A stretch of 64,000 nt of DNA from Rhizobium albus (GTDB taxonomy: Bacteria > Pseudomonadota > Alphaproteobacteria > Rhizobiales > Rhizobiaceae), in assembly GCA_030160035.1 (NCBI GenBank), contig BSNO01000003.1, forward strand, positions 310,001-374,000, given 5' to 3'. Below the pieces are notes generated by a model, which was given only the letters and a program-made list of their open reading frames with translations, was not told the origin of the DNA and ran no database searches. The translations under genes were made by a program, and so were the position numbers. Below, one piece after another: positions 33,810 to 42,651 of the stretch. Position 1 is the stretch's first letter. Every line of letters starts with the position of its first letter.

Positions 33810-34571
33810 TCAGAACTGGACGCCGCGTGTCAGTGCCCCATCGATAACCAGATTGGTTCCGGTGATGAAGCTCGCGGCGGGGCTGGCGAGGAACACGGTG
33901 CCGTTCGCGATTTCCTGCGCCGTCGCCATCCGACCTGTCGGGTTCAGGCCGAGCGCGGTCTTGAACAACTCGGGATTGCCGGTCTCGATCTGCTGCCAGA
34001 TACCGCCTTCGAAATAGGTGTTGCCAGGCGATACCGAATTGGCACGGATCATCTTGCCGGCAAGCTGATAGGCGAGCCCCTGCGTATAATGGATGATCGC
34101 CGCTTTCATCGTGCCATAGGGGCCGGCGGCAAAGTCGATCTCGCGGCCCGAGACACTGGAAATCGTGACGATGGATGCCTTGCCGCTCTGCTCGAGATAC
34201 GGCATTGCCGCATCGACAAGATTGACTGTGCCGAGCATGTCCGTCTCGAACGACTTGCGCCAGCTTTCCTCATCCGGCCCGATAGAGAGCGCGCTCACAT
34301 TGGCGATGACGATATCGATGCCGCCGAACTCTGAGGCGACGGAGGCGACGAAATCCCGCAGCGCGGGGCCGTCGGACACATCGACAGCCGATCCGGTCGC
34401 GCGAACGCCCTTGGCCTTCAACGCCTGAACCGTCGGATCGATGTCGCCGGCACTGCGCGCGCAGATTGCGACATCGGCACCTTCGGCTGCCAGTGTTTCG
34501 GCGATTGCCCTGCCAATGCCCTTGGTGCCGCCGGTGACGATGGCGCGCAGTCCCTTCAAGCCCAGATCCAT
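33810..34571 (-). CDS. Short-chain dehydrogenase/reductase (SDR)
   Basis: 253 residues. Cofactor loop TGGTKGIGRAIAE (about 14-26), DVSD near 68, catalytic Ser in TISSVSG and the YxxxK pair in PYGTMKAA. The N-A-G motif reads IANVSAL, a variant of NNAG. GAGGGAG upstream of ATG 34571 fixes the start. The substrate is unknown. It may form a minus-strand unit with the aldehyde dehydrogenase 270 nt downstream. Confidence 0.88.
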   Translation of the reverse strand: MDLGLKGLRAIVTGGTKGIGRAIAETLAAEGADVAICARSAGDIDPTVQALKAKGVRATGSAVDVSDGPALRDFVASVASEFGGIDIVIANVSALSIGPDEESWRKSFETDMLGTVNLVDAAMPYLEQSGKASIVTISSVSGREIDFAAGPYGTMKAAIIHYTQGLAYQLAGKMIRANSVSPGNTYFEGGIWQQIETGNPELFKTALGLNPTGRMATAQEIANGTVFLASPAASFITGTNLVIDGALTRGVQF

Positions 34572-34822
34572 GATGATCTCCCTCTGAAAATGTTCTGATT
34601 TTGATGGTTCGGTTACAGCATCAAGAGCGCCGACGCGAGGCGCGGGCTCTGGTGCGGACGGCACAGCATTGGGCCGATGGCAGATGCAAGTTGCACCCGC
34701 GATCCGGGTAATGTCCGCGAAATCGCTCTTGGAAGCAAGTGTCGCCTGGCGCGCATTTTCGTTGCAAATCTTACCCAAGGGTTGCTTGACAAGATCACGA
34801 TGTTGCGAGAAGCTGAATATTA
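34572..34822. other. Intergenic region between the SDR gene and the amide operon leader
   Basis: No gene is seen. It must hold the divergent promoters of the SDR gene and of the amide operon. A CTTGACA element at 34785-34791 could be the -35 box of the latter, but no good -10 sits 16-18 nt downstream, so the promoter is unresolved. Confidence 0.4.
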
Positions 34823-34874
34823 GGCGCAGAGCAAGGATGCTCAATTTCGCGCCAAATCTTTCGTATCATGACGA
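34823..34874 (+). promoter_or_regulatory. Candidate ANTAR-protein RNA target in the amide operon leader
   Basis: A stem GAGC / GCTC (34829-34832, 34839-34842) closes the hexaloop AAGGAT, with A at position 1 and G at position 4 as ANTAR domains require. It is nested in an outer stem GGCGC / GCGCC (34823-34827, 34849-34853). A second short stem TCGT / ACGA with hexaloop ATCATG (34861-34874) follows but has A at loop position 4, so only one loop fits the published dual-hexaloop rule. It lies immediately upstream of an intrinsic terminator and an operon encoding its own ANTAR protein. Confidence 0.5.
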
Positions 34875-34884
34875 TGGCGACGCC

Positions 34885-34921
34885 GCCCGCAGCACCAGTG
34901 CTGGCGGGCTATTTTGTTTTT
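34885..34921 (+). terminator. Leader intrinsic terminator upstream of amiC
   Basis: Stem GCCCGC-AGCAC pairs with GTGCT-(G bulge)-GCGGGC around a 2-nt apex, followed by TATTTTGTTTTT. It ends about 10 nt before the amiC start codon, so it must be bypassed for any expression of the operon. This is what AmiR-type antitermination acts on. Confidence 0.75.
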
Positions 34922-34931
34922 GGGAATGCGA

Positions 34932-36134
34932 ATGACGGTTCCGACATATCCGATTGGCATACTTGTCTCGACGACGGGTACCTATGGCACCGTCGGACGC
35001 TCCATGCTGAACGGGGCGTTGCTCGCCTGCGCCGAAGTGAACGCCGATGGCGCCATACGGCTCGAGCCTGTGCACCGCGATCCGGCCGGGCAGCCGGCAG
35101 CCTATGCGGATGCGGCCCAGACGATGATCGACGATGGGGTGCGCCATATCGTTGGCTGCTACACCTCGTCGAGCCGCAAGGAGGTCATTCCGCTCGTCGA
35201 GAAGCACGATGCGCTGCTGTGGTATCCGACCCATTACGAAGGCTTCGAGAGCTCGACCAACGTCGTCTACACCGGTGCCGCACCCAATCACCATATGTCG
35301 CCGCTGGTGGACTACCTGATCGACAATCACGGCGCCCGGGCGTTCTGCGTCGGTTCGAACTACATTTGGGCCTGGGAAAGCAACCGCATCCTGCGCGACT
35401 GCATCCACGCCAAGGGCGGCGTCACCATTGCGGAGCGTTACCTGGCCGTCGGCGAATGCGATGTCGACCAGGTGATCGACATGATCTTCGACAGCGAACC
35501 GGACTTCGTGTTCAACACGCTGATCGGCGGCTCGGCCTACGCCTTTTTCGAGAAATTCCGCCGCGCCTGCGTCGAGCGCGGCATCGACCAGGTCGCCCGC
35601 TACCCGGTCGCAAGCTGCAATCTCTCCGAACCCGACCTGTCTGAGATCGCCGTTGATTGCCGTGACGGCCATCTGAGCTCCAGCGTCTATTTCGCCACGC
35701 TTGAAAGCGCGGAAAACAGGCGCTTCGTCGAAAATTATCGCGCTCGGTTCCCGCAAGGGCCGGCGATCTCTGCTGAAGGCGAGGCGGCTTACATCGCAAC
35801 CCATTTGCTCGCCAAGGCACTTGCGATTGCCGGATCGGAGGCGTGTGGCGACGTCTACGCCGCCGTGGCAGGTCTCGCCATGCAGGCGCCACAGGGCCGG
35901 GTCGCGATTGACCGCGAGACCCATCACGCCTTCCTCACGCCGCGCCTCGGCCGGTCGCGAGCCGACGGCGCCTTCGACATCGTTGCGGAAGCGCGCGCGG
36001 CCGTGCGGCCTGACCCCTACATGGTGCGCGCGTCGCAGCCCCTGCAGCAAGCTCCCGCCGTTTCACCTCAAGAACGATCCGCAAGGCCCAACCAAAGGCC
36101 CAATCTGAGGCCGCATTTGAGGATTGTGCCATGA
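34932..36134 (+). CDS. amiC: AmiC-type amide-sensing regulator (periplasmic-binding-protein fold, cytoplasmic)
   Basis: 400 residues of the LivK/AmiC/UrtA fold without any signal peptide, which separates it from the exported binding protein at 36806. In Pseudomonas AmiC binds amides and, when empty, holds AmiR inactive. The next gene is an AmiR homologue overlapping by 4 nt, so the pair is clear. Marks seen are PIGILVSTTGTYGTVGRSM (start), CYTSSSRKEV and YPTHYEG. GGGA 7 nt before ATG 34932 supports this start; ATG 34926 is also possible. The C-terminal 30 residues are a Pro/Arg/Asn-rich tail. Confidence 0.88.
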   Translation: MTVPTYPIGILVSTTGTYGTVGRSMLNGALLACAEVNADGAIRLEPVHRDPAGQPAAYADAAQTMIDDGVRHIVGCYTSSSRKEVIPLVEKHDALLWYPTHYEGFESSTNVVYTGAAPNHHMSPLVDYLIDNHGARAFCVGSNYIWAWESNRILRDCIHAKGGVTIAERYLAVGECDVDQVIDMIFDSEPDFVFNTLIGGSAYAFFEKFRRACVERGIDQVARYPVASCNLSEPDLSEIAVDCRDGHLSSSVYFATLESAENRRFVENYRARFPQGPAISAEGEAAYIATHLLAKALAIAGSEACGDVYAAVAGLAMQAPQGRVAIDRETHHAFLTPRLGRSRADGAFDIVAEARAAVRPDPYMVRASQPLQQAPAVSPQERSARPNQRPNLRPHLRIVP

Positions 36135-36784
36135 CCGCCCCCCGCTTCGTGCAGAATTTCAGTCAATGCCGGGCGACCATCGTATCGCGCGATGCCCGCG
36201 CACTCGACATGCTCGAACGCACTTTGATGAAGCTCGGCCTGTCGGTCTCCTATGCGGTGCTGGACGGCGACAAGGCCAGTCTGGGCGCAGAGACGCTTGA
36301 AGCAGGGCGGGACATTCTCTTCGTCGACGGCGATCTCGACAGCCCGCTCGACATTCCCGTCACCACGGTCGGAGAAAACCCGATCGTGCCGGTGGTTGGC
36401 CTCATCGGCGTCGAGGCGCCCAGCCGCCTGCGGCAGCTCGTGCAGATGGGCGCCAGTGCCTATCTCCGCAAGCCCGTCCATGGCGCGACGGTCTATTCCG
36501 CACTGGTGCTCGGCGTGAACGCGTTCAACCGCAAGCAGACACTCGAACAGTGCCTGGAAACGCATGAAACGCGGCGGCGCCAGCGCCGCTCCGTCATCAA
36601 GGCGGTCATCGAAATCATGCGGTCCGACAATGTGGACGACGACGAAGCCTACGCAAGGCTTCGCCGGATGAGCATGCGCAACCGCGTGAGCGTGGAAGAC
36701 TTCAGCGAACACTTCGTCCAGATGCGGGCGATGGTGAACCCGCGCGATTCAAGCCCCGACAGAAGGCGCGAGATCGCGACGTAA
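36131..36784 (+). CDS. amiR: AmiR-type antiterminator with ANTAR domain
   Basis: 217 residues. An N-terminal pseudo-receiver domain (about 12-125) lacks the phosphorylatable aspartate pattern. A linker coiled coil (about 130-155) leads to the C-terminal ANTAR domain with DDDEAYARLRRMSMRNR (about 167-185). It binds RNA hairpins and prevents termination; the leader terminator at 34885 is the expected target. Its start overlaps the amiC stop (ATGA). Confidence 0.9.
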   Translation: MTAPRFVQNFSQCRATIVSRDARALDMLERTLMKLGLSVSYAVLDGDKASLGAETLEAGRDILFVDGDLDSPLDIPVTTVGENPIVPVVGLIGVEAPSRLRQLVQMGASAYLRKPVHGATVYSALVLGVNAFNRKQTLEQCLETHETRRRQRRSVIKAVIEIMRSDNVDDDEAYARLRRMSMRNRVSVEDFSEHFVQMRAMVNPRDSSPDRRREIAT

Positions 36785-36805
36785 AACCCCAAGAGGAGAC
36801 TGTAA

Positions 36806-38062
36806 ATGAATGGAAGAATGAAAAACGTCGCATTCGCGGCGGCGGGTTCGCTCGCCTTGATTTCAGGGCATTTGCCCACCGCGGCGCTGGCCCAGGAAGG
36901 CGAGCCGATCAAGGTCGGCGTGCTCGAGGATCAGTCGGGCGATTTTGCCGCCGCGACGATGGTCAAGGTGCACGCGATCGAACTTGCCGCCGAAGAGATC
37001 AACGAGGCCGGCGGCATTGCCGGCCGCCCGATCGAACTGGTCATCTACGACACGCAGTCCGACAACACGCGTTACCAGGAATTCATGCGCCGCGTGCTGC
37101 AGCGCGACCAGGTGGATGTGGTCTTCGCCGGCTTCTCGTCCGCTTCGCGCGAGGCCTACCGGCCGATCGTCAACCAGTTCGACGGCTTCGCCTTCTACAA
37201 CAACCAGTATGAGGGCGGTGTCTGCGACGCGAACATGGTGGTCACAGGCGCAGTGCCCGAGCAGCAGTTCTCGACGCTCATTCCGTGGATGATGGAAGAG
37301 TTCGGCCCGAACGTCTACACGATCGCCGCCGACTACAATTTCGGTCAGATCTCGGCCGAATGGGTCCGCAACATCGTCGCCGAGAACGGCGGCACCATGG
37401 CAGGCGAAGAGTTCATTCCGCTCGGCGTCTCGCAGTTCTCGCAGACCATCCAGAACATCCAGGCGGCTCAGCCGGACTTCGTCGTGACGCTACTCGTTGG
37501 CACCGCGCAGGCCTCCTATTACGAACAGGCTGCTTCGGCCAATCTCGGCCTGCCTATGGCATCGTCGGTCAACGTGGGCCAGGGCTATGAGCACAAGCGC
37601 TTCACGCCGCCGTCGCTCGCCAACATGTTCGTGACGACGAACTACATCGAAGAAGTCGACACGCCCGCAAGCGCGGACTTCCTCGAGCGCTTCCGCGCCA
37701 AGTTCCCGGATGAGCCCTACATCAACCAGGAAGCGGCCAACTCCTACATCGCGCTCAATCTCTACAAGCAGATGGTGGAACGCGCCGAAGGCTCGACCGA
37801 TCGCGAAGAATTGCGCTCCGTGATCGCTGAAGGCGATGTCTGCTTCGACGGTCCGTCCGGCAATGTCTGCATCGACCCGAAGAGCCAGCACATGTCCCAC
37901 ACGATCTATCTGGCCAAGGTAGAGGAGGACCACTCCATCTCCTTCCCGACCGTGTGGGAAGACATCAAGCCATACTGGCTTGGCGATGCCGGTTGTGACC
38001 TGACGGTCAGCGACCCGAGCGAGCAGTACACGCCGTCGAGCCCTCCGACTGCCGCGAACTGA
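36806..38062 (+). CDS. fmdD: Amide/urea-type ABC transporter substrate-binding protein
   Basis: 418 residues. A Sec-type signal ends near ALAQ (residue 31). The mature part begins IKVGVLEDQSGDFAA and shows NQYEGGVCDANMV, the look of FmdD/UrtA-type binders for short-chain amides or urea. AGGAG lies 8 nt before ATG. It follows amiR by 21 nt and is the first transporter gene of the operon. The gene symbol follows the Methylophilus fmd operon by analogy. Confidence 0.85.
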   Translation: MNGRMKNVAFAAAGSLALISGHLPTAALAQEGEPIKVGVLEDQSGDFAAATMVKVHAIELAAEEINEAGGIAGRPIELVIYDTQSDNTRYQEFMRRVLQRDQVDVVFAGFSSASREAYRPIVNQFDGFAFYNNQYEGGVCDANMVVTGAVPEQQFSTLIPWMMEEFGPNVYTIAADYNFGQISAEWVRNIVAENGGTMAGEEFIPLGVSQFSQTIQNIQAAQPDFVVTLLVGTAQASYYEQAASANLGLPMASSVNVGQGYEHKRFTPPSLANMFVTTNYIEEVDTPASADFLERFRAKFPDEPYINQEAANSYIALNLYKQMVERAEGSTDREELRSVIAEGDVCFDGPSGNVCIDPKSQHMSHTIYLAKVEEDHSISFPTVWEDIKPYWLGDAGCDLTVSDPSEQYTPSSPPTAAN

Positions 38063-38074
38063 TCGCTTGAAAAG

Positions 38075-38100
38075 CGGCCCGGCATCCCATCGCCGGGCCG
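38075..38100 (+). promoter_or_regulatory. Hairpin between binding-protein gene and permease gene
   Basis: Perfect 9-bp stem CGGCCCGGC / GCCGGGCCG with an 8-nt loop, 12 nt after the binding-protein stop and 36 nt before the permease start. No T-run. Confidence 0.8.
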
Positions 38101-38136
38101 TGACCTGCCTCCAGGCCGTTTGGGACGTGTCAGTTC

Positions 38137-39009
38137 ATGGAATTTCTCACTTCAATCTTTGCCGCCTTCTACCAGTTCGGCGACGCCTTCGCCTTTCTGG
38201 TGCTGTCGGCCTGCGGGCTCGCCATCATCTTCGGCATGATGGGCGTCATCAATCTCGCCCATGGCGAATTCATCATGTGCGGCGCCTATGTGACCGTGAT
38301 GGCGACACGCGCAGGCATACCCTTGCCGCTTTCCATTCTTCTGGGATCGCTCGTGGCAGGCATCATCGGCATTGCGCTGGAGCGCCTGGTGATCCGCCAT
38401 CTCTACGGCCGGCCGCTCGACACGATCGTGGCCACCTGGGGCGTTAGCCTGATCGCGACGCAGGGCACGCTCATCGTGCTGGGATCCACCATGCAGGGCG
38501 TCGGAACGCCGCTCGGTTCGTTCGTCGTCGGCAATTTGTCCTTCTCGACTTACCGCATCGTCCTCATTTTCGCAGCGCTGGCCGTGCTGGGCGGGCTCTA
38601 CCTGCTGTTCAACAAGACGCGCTTCGGCATCCTCGCCCGCGCGACCATCCAGGTGCCGCACATGGCTGAAGGCCTCGGCGTCAACACCCGGCACGTCTAT
38701 GCGCTGACCTTCGGTCTCGGCGCAGCACTCGCGGGCCTGACCGGCGGCCTCTACGCGCCGACCATGACGATGGTGCCCACCATGGGCGCGACCTTCATCG
38801 TCGAAGCCTTCGTCACGGTGGTCGTCGGTGGCGCGGATGTCTTCCTCGGCACGGCTCCGGCCGCCGTCGTCCTCGCGGTGGTGAAAGCCGGCATGACATC
38901 CTGGCAAGGCCAGCTCTTTGGACAAATCGCGCTTCTCATTGCCGTGGTCATCGTCATCCGGCTGCTGCCACGCGGCATTTCCGGCTTCATTCTCAAGGAA
39001 CGTGCCTGA
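38137..39009 (+). CDS. Amide/urea-type ABC transporter permease (LivH/UrtB type)
   Basis: 290 residues, about eight helices. Contains FGMMGVINLAHGEFIMCGAY (parts: GVINLAHGEF), a variant of the LivH signature seen in urea and amide permeases. Its TGA shares a base with the next ATG. Confidence 0.88.
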   Translation: MEFLTSIFAAFYQFGDAFAFLVLSACGLAIIFGMMGVINLAHGEFIMCGAYVTVMATRAGIPLPLSILLGSLVAGIIGIALERLVIRHLYGRPLDTIVATWGVSLIATQGTLIVLGSTMQGVGTPLGSFVVGNLSFSTYRIVLIFAALAVLGGLYLLFNKTRFGILARATIQVPHMAEGLGVNTRHVYALTFGLGAALAGLTGGLYAPTMTMVPTMGATFIVEAFVTVVVGGADVFLGTAPAAVVLAVVKAGMTSWQGQLFGQIALLIAVVIVIRLLPRGISGFILKERA

Positions 39010-40106
39010 TGACGCTCAGTGACGTGCAACCCCGGCGGCGCTCACGCCTTGCCGCCGCATTCAGCCGGCTGGAAGGTCCGCAGACGATGGGGCGAGGCCC
39101 CGGCTTCTGGGCAGGCTTCCTCATCGTGGTCGCCCTGGCATCCGCCTATCCGCTCTTTTCCGACGGGTACACCGTCGGCAACACGGTCTACTTCTTCACA
39201 TGGACCTTCATGGCCATGGGGCTTAGCCTGATCTGGGGATATGGCGGCGCGCTCTCCTTCGGGCAGACCGCGTTCTTCGGTCTTGCCGGCTACACCTATG
39301 GCGTGCTGACCATCAATATCGGTGCGGAATACGGCTTCACGCTCGTTGCCCTTTTGCTTGCAATGCTGGTTGCCGGGGCGCTGGCGGCGCTCATCGGCTA
39401 CTTCCTGTTCTTCGGACGCATCACAGGCGTCTTCCTCGGCATCGTGACGCTGTCGATCACGCTCGTCTTCGAGCGGTTCATGGCCCAGACGGCAGGGCCG
39501 CAATGGGCGATCGGCTCGGCCCGGCTCAACGGGTATAACGGCATGAGCGGCATGCCGCCGCTCACCATCCCATGGCCGTCCGGCGACATCGTGCTCTATC
39601 CGGACGTCACGCTCTACTACGTGGTGCTGGGTCTCGTCGTTCTCGTCTATCTCGGCCTGCGCATGCTGGTGAATTCGCGCTTCGGCAACGTGCTCGTGGC
39701 GATCCGCGAGAACCCCGAGCGGGCCGAAATGCTCGGCTACGATATCCGCAAATATCAGCTCGGCGCCTTCGTCATCGGCGCCATGCTCGCCGGCCTGTCC
39801 GGTGTGCTTTACACGGCCTGGGGGCAGTACATCACGCCCTCCAGCATGAGCATTACGGCAGCAGCACTTCCCATCGTGTGGGTTGCAGTCGGCGGTCGCT
39901 CCGATCTGACGGCGACGCTGGTCGGCACGCTTGTGGTGCTCGGCGGCTTCCAGGCGCTGACCATCTACGGCAGCCAATATGCGCTGATCGTGATGGGTGC
40001 GCTGCTGGTCGTGACCGTGCTCGTCGCGCCGGAAGGCATCATCGCCGCCATCGCCAAGCTGCCGGCGCGACTGAGGGCGCGGTCGCAAAAAGGGGAGGCG
40101 GTCTGA
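39009..40106 (+). CDS. Amide/urea-type ABC transporter permease (LivM/UrtC type)
   Basis: 365 residues, about nine or ten helices. LivM-type segments are LIWGYGGALSFGQTAFFGL near 75 and AIRENPERAEMLGYD near 235. Coupled to its neighbours by single-base overlaps. Confidence 0.88.
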   Translation: MTLSDVQPRRRSRLAAAFSRLEGPQTMGRGPGFWAGFLIVVALASAYPLFSDGYTVGNTVYFFTWTFMAMGLSLIWGYGGALSFGQTAFFGLAGYTYGVLTINIGAEYGFTLVALLLAMLVAGALAALIGYFLFFGRITGVFLGIVTLSITLVFERFMAQTAGPQWAIGSARLNGYNGMSGMPPLTIPWPSGDIVLYPDVTLYYVVLGLVVLVYLGLRMLVNSRFGNVLVAIRENPERAEMLGYDIRKYQLGAFVIGAMLAGLSGVLYTAWGQYITPSSMSITAAALPIVWVAVGGRSDLTATLVGTLVVLGGFQALTIYGSQYALIVMGALLVVTVLVAPEGIIAAIAKLPARLRARSQKGEAV

Positions 40107-40825
40107 TGGCGCTTCTGCAGACCAGCGGTCTCAACAAGCATTTCGGCGGGCTGCACGTCACCAACGACGTGAACTTCGATCTGCAGCCGGGCGAGATCCA
40201 TTGTCTGATCGGCCCGAACGGGGCAGGCAAGTCGACGCTTTTCCGCCTGATCCTCGGCGAGCATCTGCCCTCCAGCGGAACGATCCACTACGATGGCACC
40301 GACATCACGACGGCCAAGCCGTTCCAGCGCATCCGCAAGGGCATCAGCGTCAAGTTCCAGGTGCCCGGCATCTTCAAGGCGCTCAAGGTGCGCCAGAATC
40401 TGGAAATCGCCCTTCAGCACCATCTCGAAGGCCATTCGCTCGGTGAGGAAATCGATCGTCTTCTCGAGTTCCTGAACCTGACCGACGCTGCCGATCAGCT
40501 TGCCGGGAATCTCAGCCACGGCCAGAAGCAGTGGCTCGAGATCGGCATGGCGATCAGCCTCAAGCCGAAACTTCTGCTGCTCGACGAACCGACCGCCGGC
40601 ATGACGCCGGACGAGACTTTCGCGACCGGCGAGATGGTGCAGAGGTTGAACGCCGATGGTGTGACGGTTCTGGCCGTAGAACACGACATGGCGTTCGTAC
40701 GGCAGATCGCGCAGCGCGTCACGGTCCTGCATTTCGGCCGTATCTTCGCCCAGGGCACGATTGACGACATCGTTGCCGATGAGCGCGTCGCGGCGATCTA
40801 TCTCGGCGAGGGCCACCATGACTGA
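40106..40825 (+). CDS. Amide/urea-type ABC transporter ATP-binding protein (LivG/UrtD type)
   Basis: 239 residues. Walker A GPNGAGKST, signature LSHGQKQWLEIGMA (as in UrtD), Walker B LLLLDEPTAGMTP and switch His in VEHDMAFV. Start ATG 40106 with GGGGAGG upstream. Overlaps the next gene by 8 nt. Confidence 0.92.
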   Translation: MALLQTSGLNKHFGGLHVTNDVNFDLQPGEIHCLIGPNGAGKSTLFRLILGEHLPSSGTIHYDGTDITTAKPFQRIRKGISVKFQVPGIFKALKVRQNLEIALQHHLEGHSLGEEIDRLLEFLNLTDAADQLAGNLSHGQKQWLEIGMAISLKPKLLLLDEPTAGMTPDETFATGEMVQRLNADGVTVLAVEHDMAFVRQIAQRVTVLHFGRIFAQGTIDDIVADERVAAIYLGEGHHD

Positions 40826-41534
40826 CATTCTTCTGAAGACCGACAGCCTCTGGGCCGGATATGGCGGCAAGCCCGTGCTGCAGGGTGTCGATCTTGCGAT
40901 AGGCAAAGGCGAGATCGTCGCCGTCATCGGCCGCAACGGCGTCGGCAAGTCGACGCTGATGAAGAGCCTGATCGGCTTGCTGCCGAGCTTCAAGGGCGGC
41001 ATCACCTTTGGGGATACGGATATCCGGAAGCTGCCGGCGCACAAGCGTGCGCGCCTCGGCATCGGCTACGTGCCGCAGGGCCGCGATGTCTTCCCGCGCA
41101 TGACGGTGGAGGAAAACCTGAAGGTCGGCGCGTCGATCGCGCCGGGCGCGAAGGTGGACCCGGCGATCTACGACGAGATCTACCAGTATTTCCCGATCCT
41201 GGCCGAACGTCGCACCCAGCGCGCGGGAACGCTTTCCGGTGGCCAGCAGCAGCAATTGGCGATCGGTCGGGTGCTTGTCGGGCGCCCGTCGCTGATCCTG
41301 CTCGACGAGCCGTCGGAAGGCATCCAGCCATCCATCGTGCAGGACATTGCCCGCATCGCCGTCGAACTCAATCGGTCGACTGGCGTCGCCATCGCCTTCG
41401 TCGAACAGAACATCGACATGATCCGAGCAATGGCGCAGCGCTGCTACGTCATGGACAAGGGCCGCATCACGGCCGAACTGACGCCCCAGATGCTGGATAG
41501 CCGCGAAACGGTGCGGCGCTATCTGGCGGTGTGA
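40818..41534 (+). CDS. Amide/urea-type ABC transporter ATP-binding protein (LivF/UrtE type)
   Basis: 238 residues. Walker A GRNGVGKST, signature LSGGQQQQLAIGRVL, Walker B LILLDEPSEGIQPS, the last being typical of UrtE and amide systems. Completes the second HAAT importer in the window. Confidence 0.92.
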   Translation: MTDILLKTDSLWAGYGGKPVLQGVDLAIGKGEIVAVIGRNGVGKSTLMKSLIGLLPSFKGGITFGDTDIRKLPAHKRARLGIGYVPQGRDVFPRMTVEENLKVGASIAPGAKVDPAIYDEIYQYFPILAERRTQRAGTLSGGQQQQLAIGRVLVGRPSLILLDEPSEGIQPSIVQDIARIAVELNRSTGVAIAFVEQNIDMIRAMAQRCYVMDKGRITAELTPQMLDSRETVRRYLAV

Positions 41535-41573
41535 ACGAATTGAACGAGAAAAGCAGTCTGAAGGAGGACGCCA

Positions 41574-42575
41574 ATGAGCTGGTTTGACGAGTCCATCATG
41601 GCACGGAAGGCCGTCGCCAAGGGGAAGCCCGGCGAGCACCACACCATCACCGAGGCGGAGCAGGGCATCTATCACTATGTCTACGGCGCTTTCGTCGAGC
41701 CGAAGCTGCACGTCCAGCCAGGCGCCGTCATCTCGGCTGAAACGCATGATGCGTTCGAGGGCAAGATCAAGCATGAGACCGACAAGCCGTCCGAGATTCT
41801 GAACTTTCCCTATCTCAACCCCCAGAACGGGCCGATCTACGTCGAGGGTGCCGAAAAGGGCGACACGCTCGCCGTCTACATCAAGGAGATCAAGCCGCGG
41901 GGCGAGCAGCCGTCGGGCACCACCGTGCTGCTGCCGGAATTCGGCGGTCTCGTTTCGACCGGCGACACCGCCATGCTCAACCCGCCCTTGCCGGAGCGCG
42001 TGAAGAAGCTCCACGTCGATGCGGAGAAGGGCGTGAAGTGGAACGACCGTATCACGCTGCCCTACGAGCCGTTCATCGGAACCATCGGCACATCGCCCGA
42101 AATCGAGGCGATTTCCTCGCTCGTCCCGGACTACTACGGCGGCAACATGGATCTGCCGGATGTCGCACCCGGCGCGGTCGTTTATCTGCCGGTCAACACC
42201 AAGGGCGCCTATCTCTATCTCGGTGACTGCCATGCGGCTCAGGGCGACGGCGAGCTGTGCGGCGTCGCGGTCGAGCACCCGACCGTGACGACGATCCAGG
42301 TGGACCTGATCAAAGGCTGGACGATCAAGACCCCGCGTCTTGAGAACGAGCAGTTCTACATGACCATCGGTTCGTCGCGCCCGCTCGAGGACGCGGCGCG
42401 CCAGGCCTACCGTGAACTCACCCGTTGGCTCGCAGCCGATTTCGGCTTCGAGGAACTCGATGCCTACATGCTGCTGACCCAGTGCGGCCGCATGCGCCTC
42501 GGCAACATGGTGGACCCCAAATACACGATGGGTGCCTCGATCCTCAAATCGATCGCCGGCCCTTATCAGGGCTAG
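41574..42575 (+). CDS. fmdA: Acetamidase/formamidase family hydrolase
   Basis: 333 residues. Hydrolyses short aliphatic amides to acid and ammonia in the cytoplasm. The family core GDCHAAQGDGELCG (about 220) and the C-terminal stretch RMRLGNMVDP are present. It is shorter than Methylophilus FmdA (about 400). AAGGAGG lies before ATG 41574. It is the last gene of the operon under the AmiC/AmiR leader, so uptake and hydrolysis of the inducing amide are coordinated. If the product is formate, it could feed the dehydrogenase at 7671, but no direct link is shown. Confidence 0.9.
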   Translation: MSWFDESIMARKAVAKGKPGEHHTITEAEQGIYHYVYGAFVEPKLHVQPGAVISAETHDAFEGKIKHETDKPSEILNFPYLNPQNGPIYVEGAEKGDTLAVYIKEIKPRGEQPSGTTVLLPEFGGLVSTGDTAMLNPPLPERVKKLHVDAEKGVKWNDRITLPYEPFIGTIGTSPEIEAISSLVPDYYGGNMDLPDVAPGAVVYLPVNTKGAYLYLGDCHAAQGDGELCGVAVEHPTVTTIQVDLIKGWTIKTPRLENEQFYMTIGSSRPLEDAARQAYRELTRWLAADFGFEELDAYMLLTQCGRMRLGNMVDPKYTMGASILKSIAGPYQG

Positions 42576-42595
42576 GCAAACCCAGAATAGATGAC

Positions 42596-42625
42596 GGCCG
42601 GACCCGATACAGATCAGGCCCGGCC
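42596..42625. terminator. Possible bidirectional terminator between fmdA and the fasciclin gene
   Basis: Stem GGCCGG / CCGGCC extended by two pairs past one mismatch, in the gap between convergent genes. No T-run on either side. Confidence 0.4.
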
Positions 42626-42651
42626 GCTTGATATGCGCGTGCCGAGAGCGA

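Noticed and set aside
34932-36134. Reading AmiC as a third exported binding protein
   Set aside because: No signal peptide is present, and the ANTAR gene overlaps it directly, as in AmiC-AmiR pairs.
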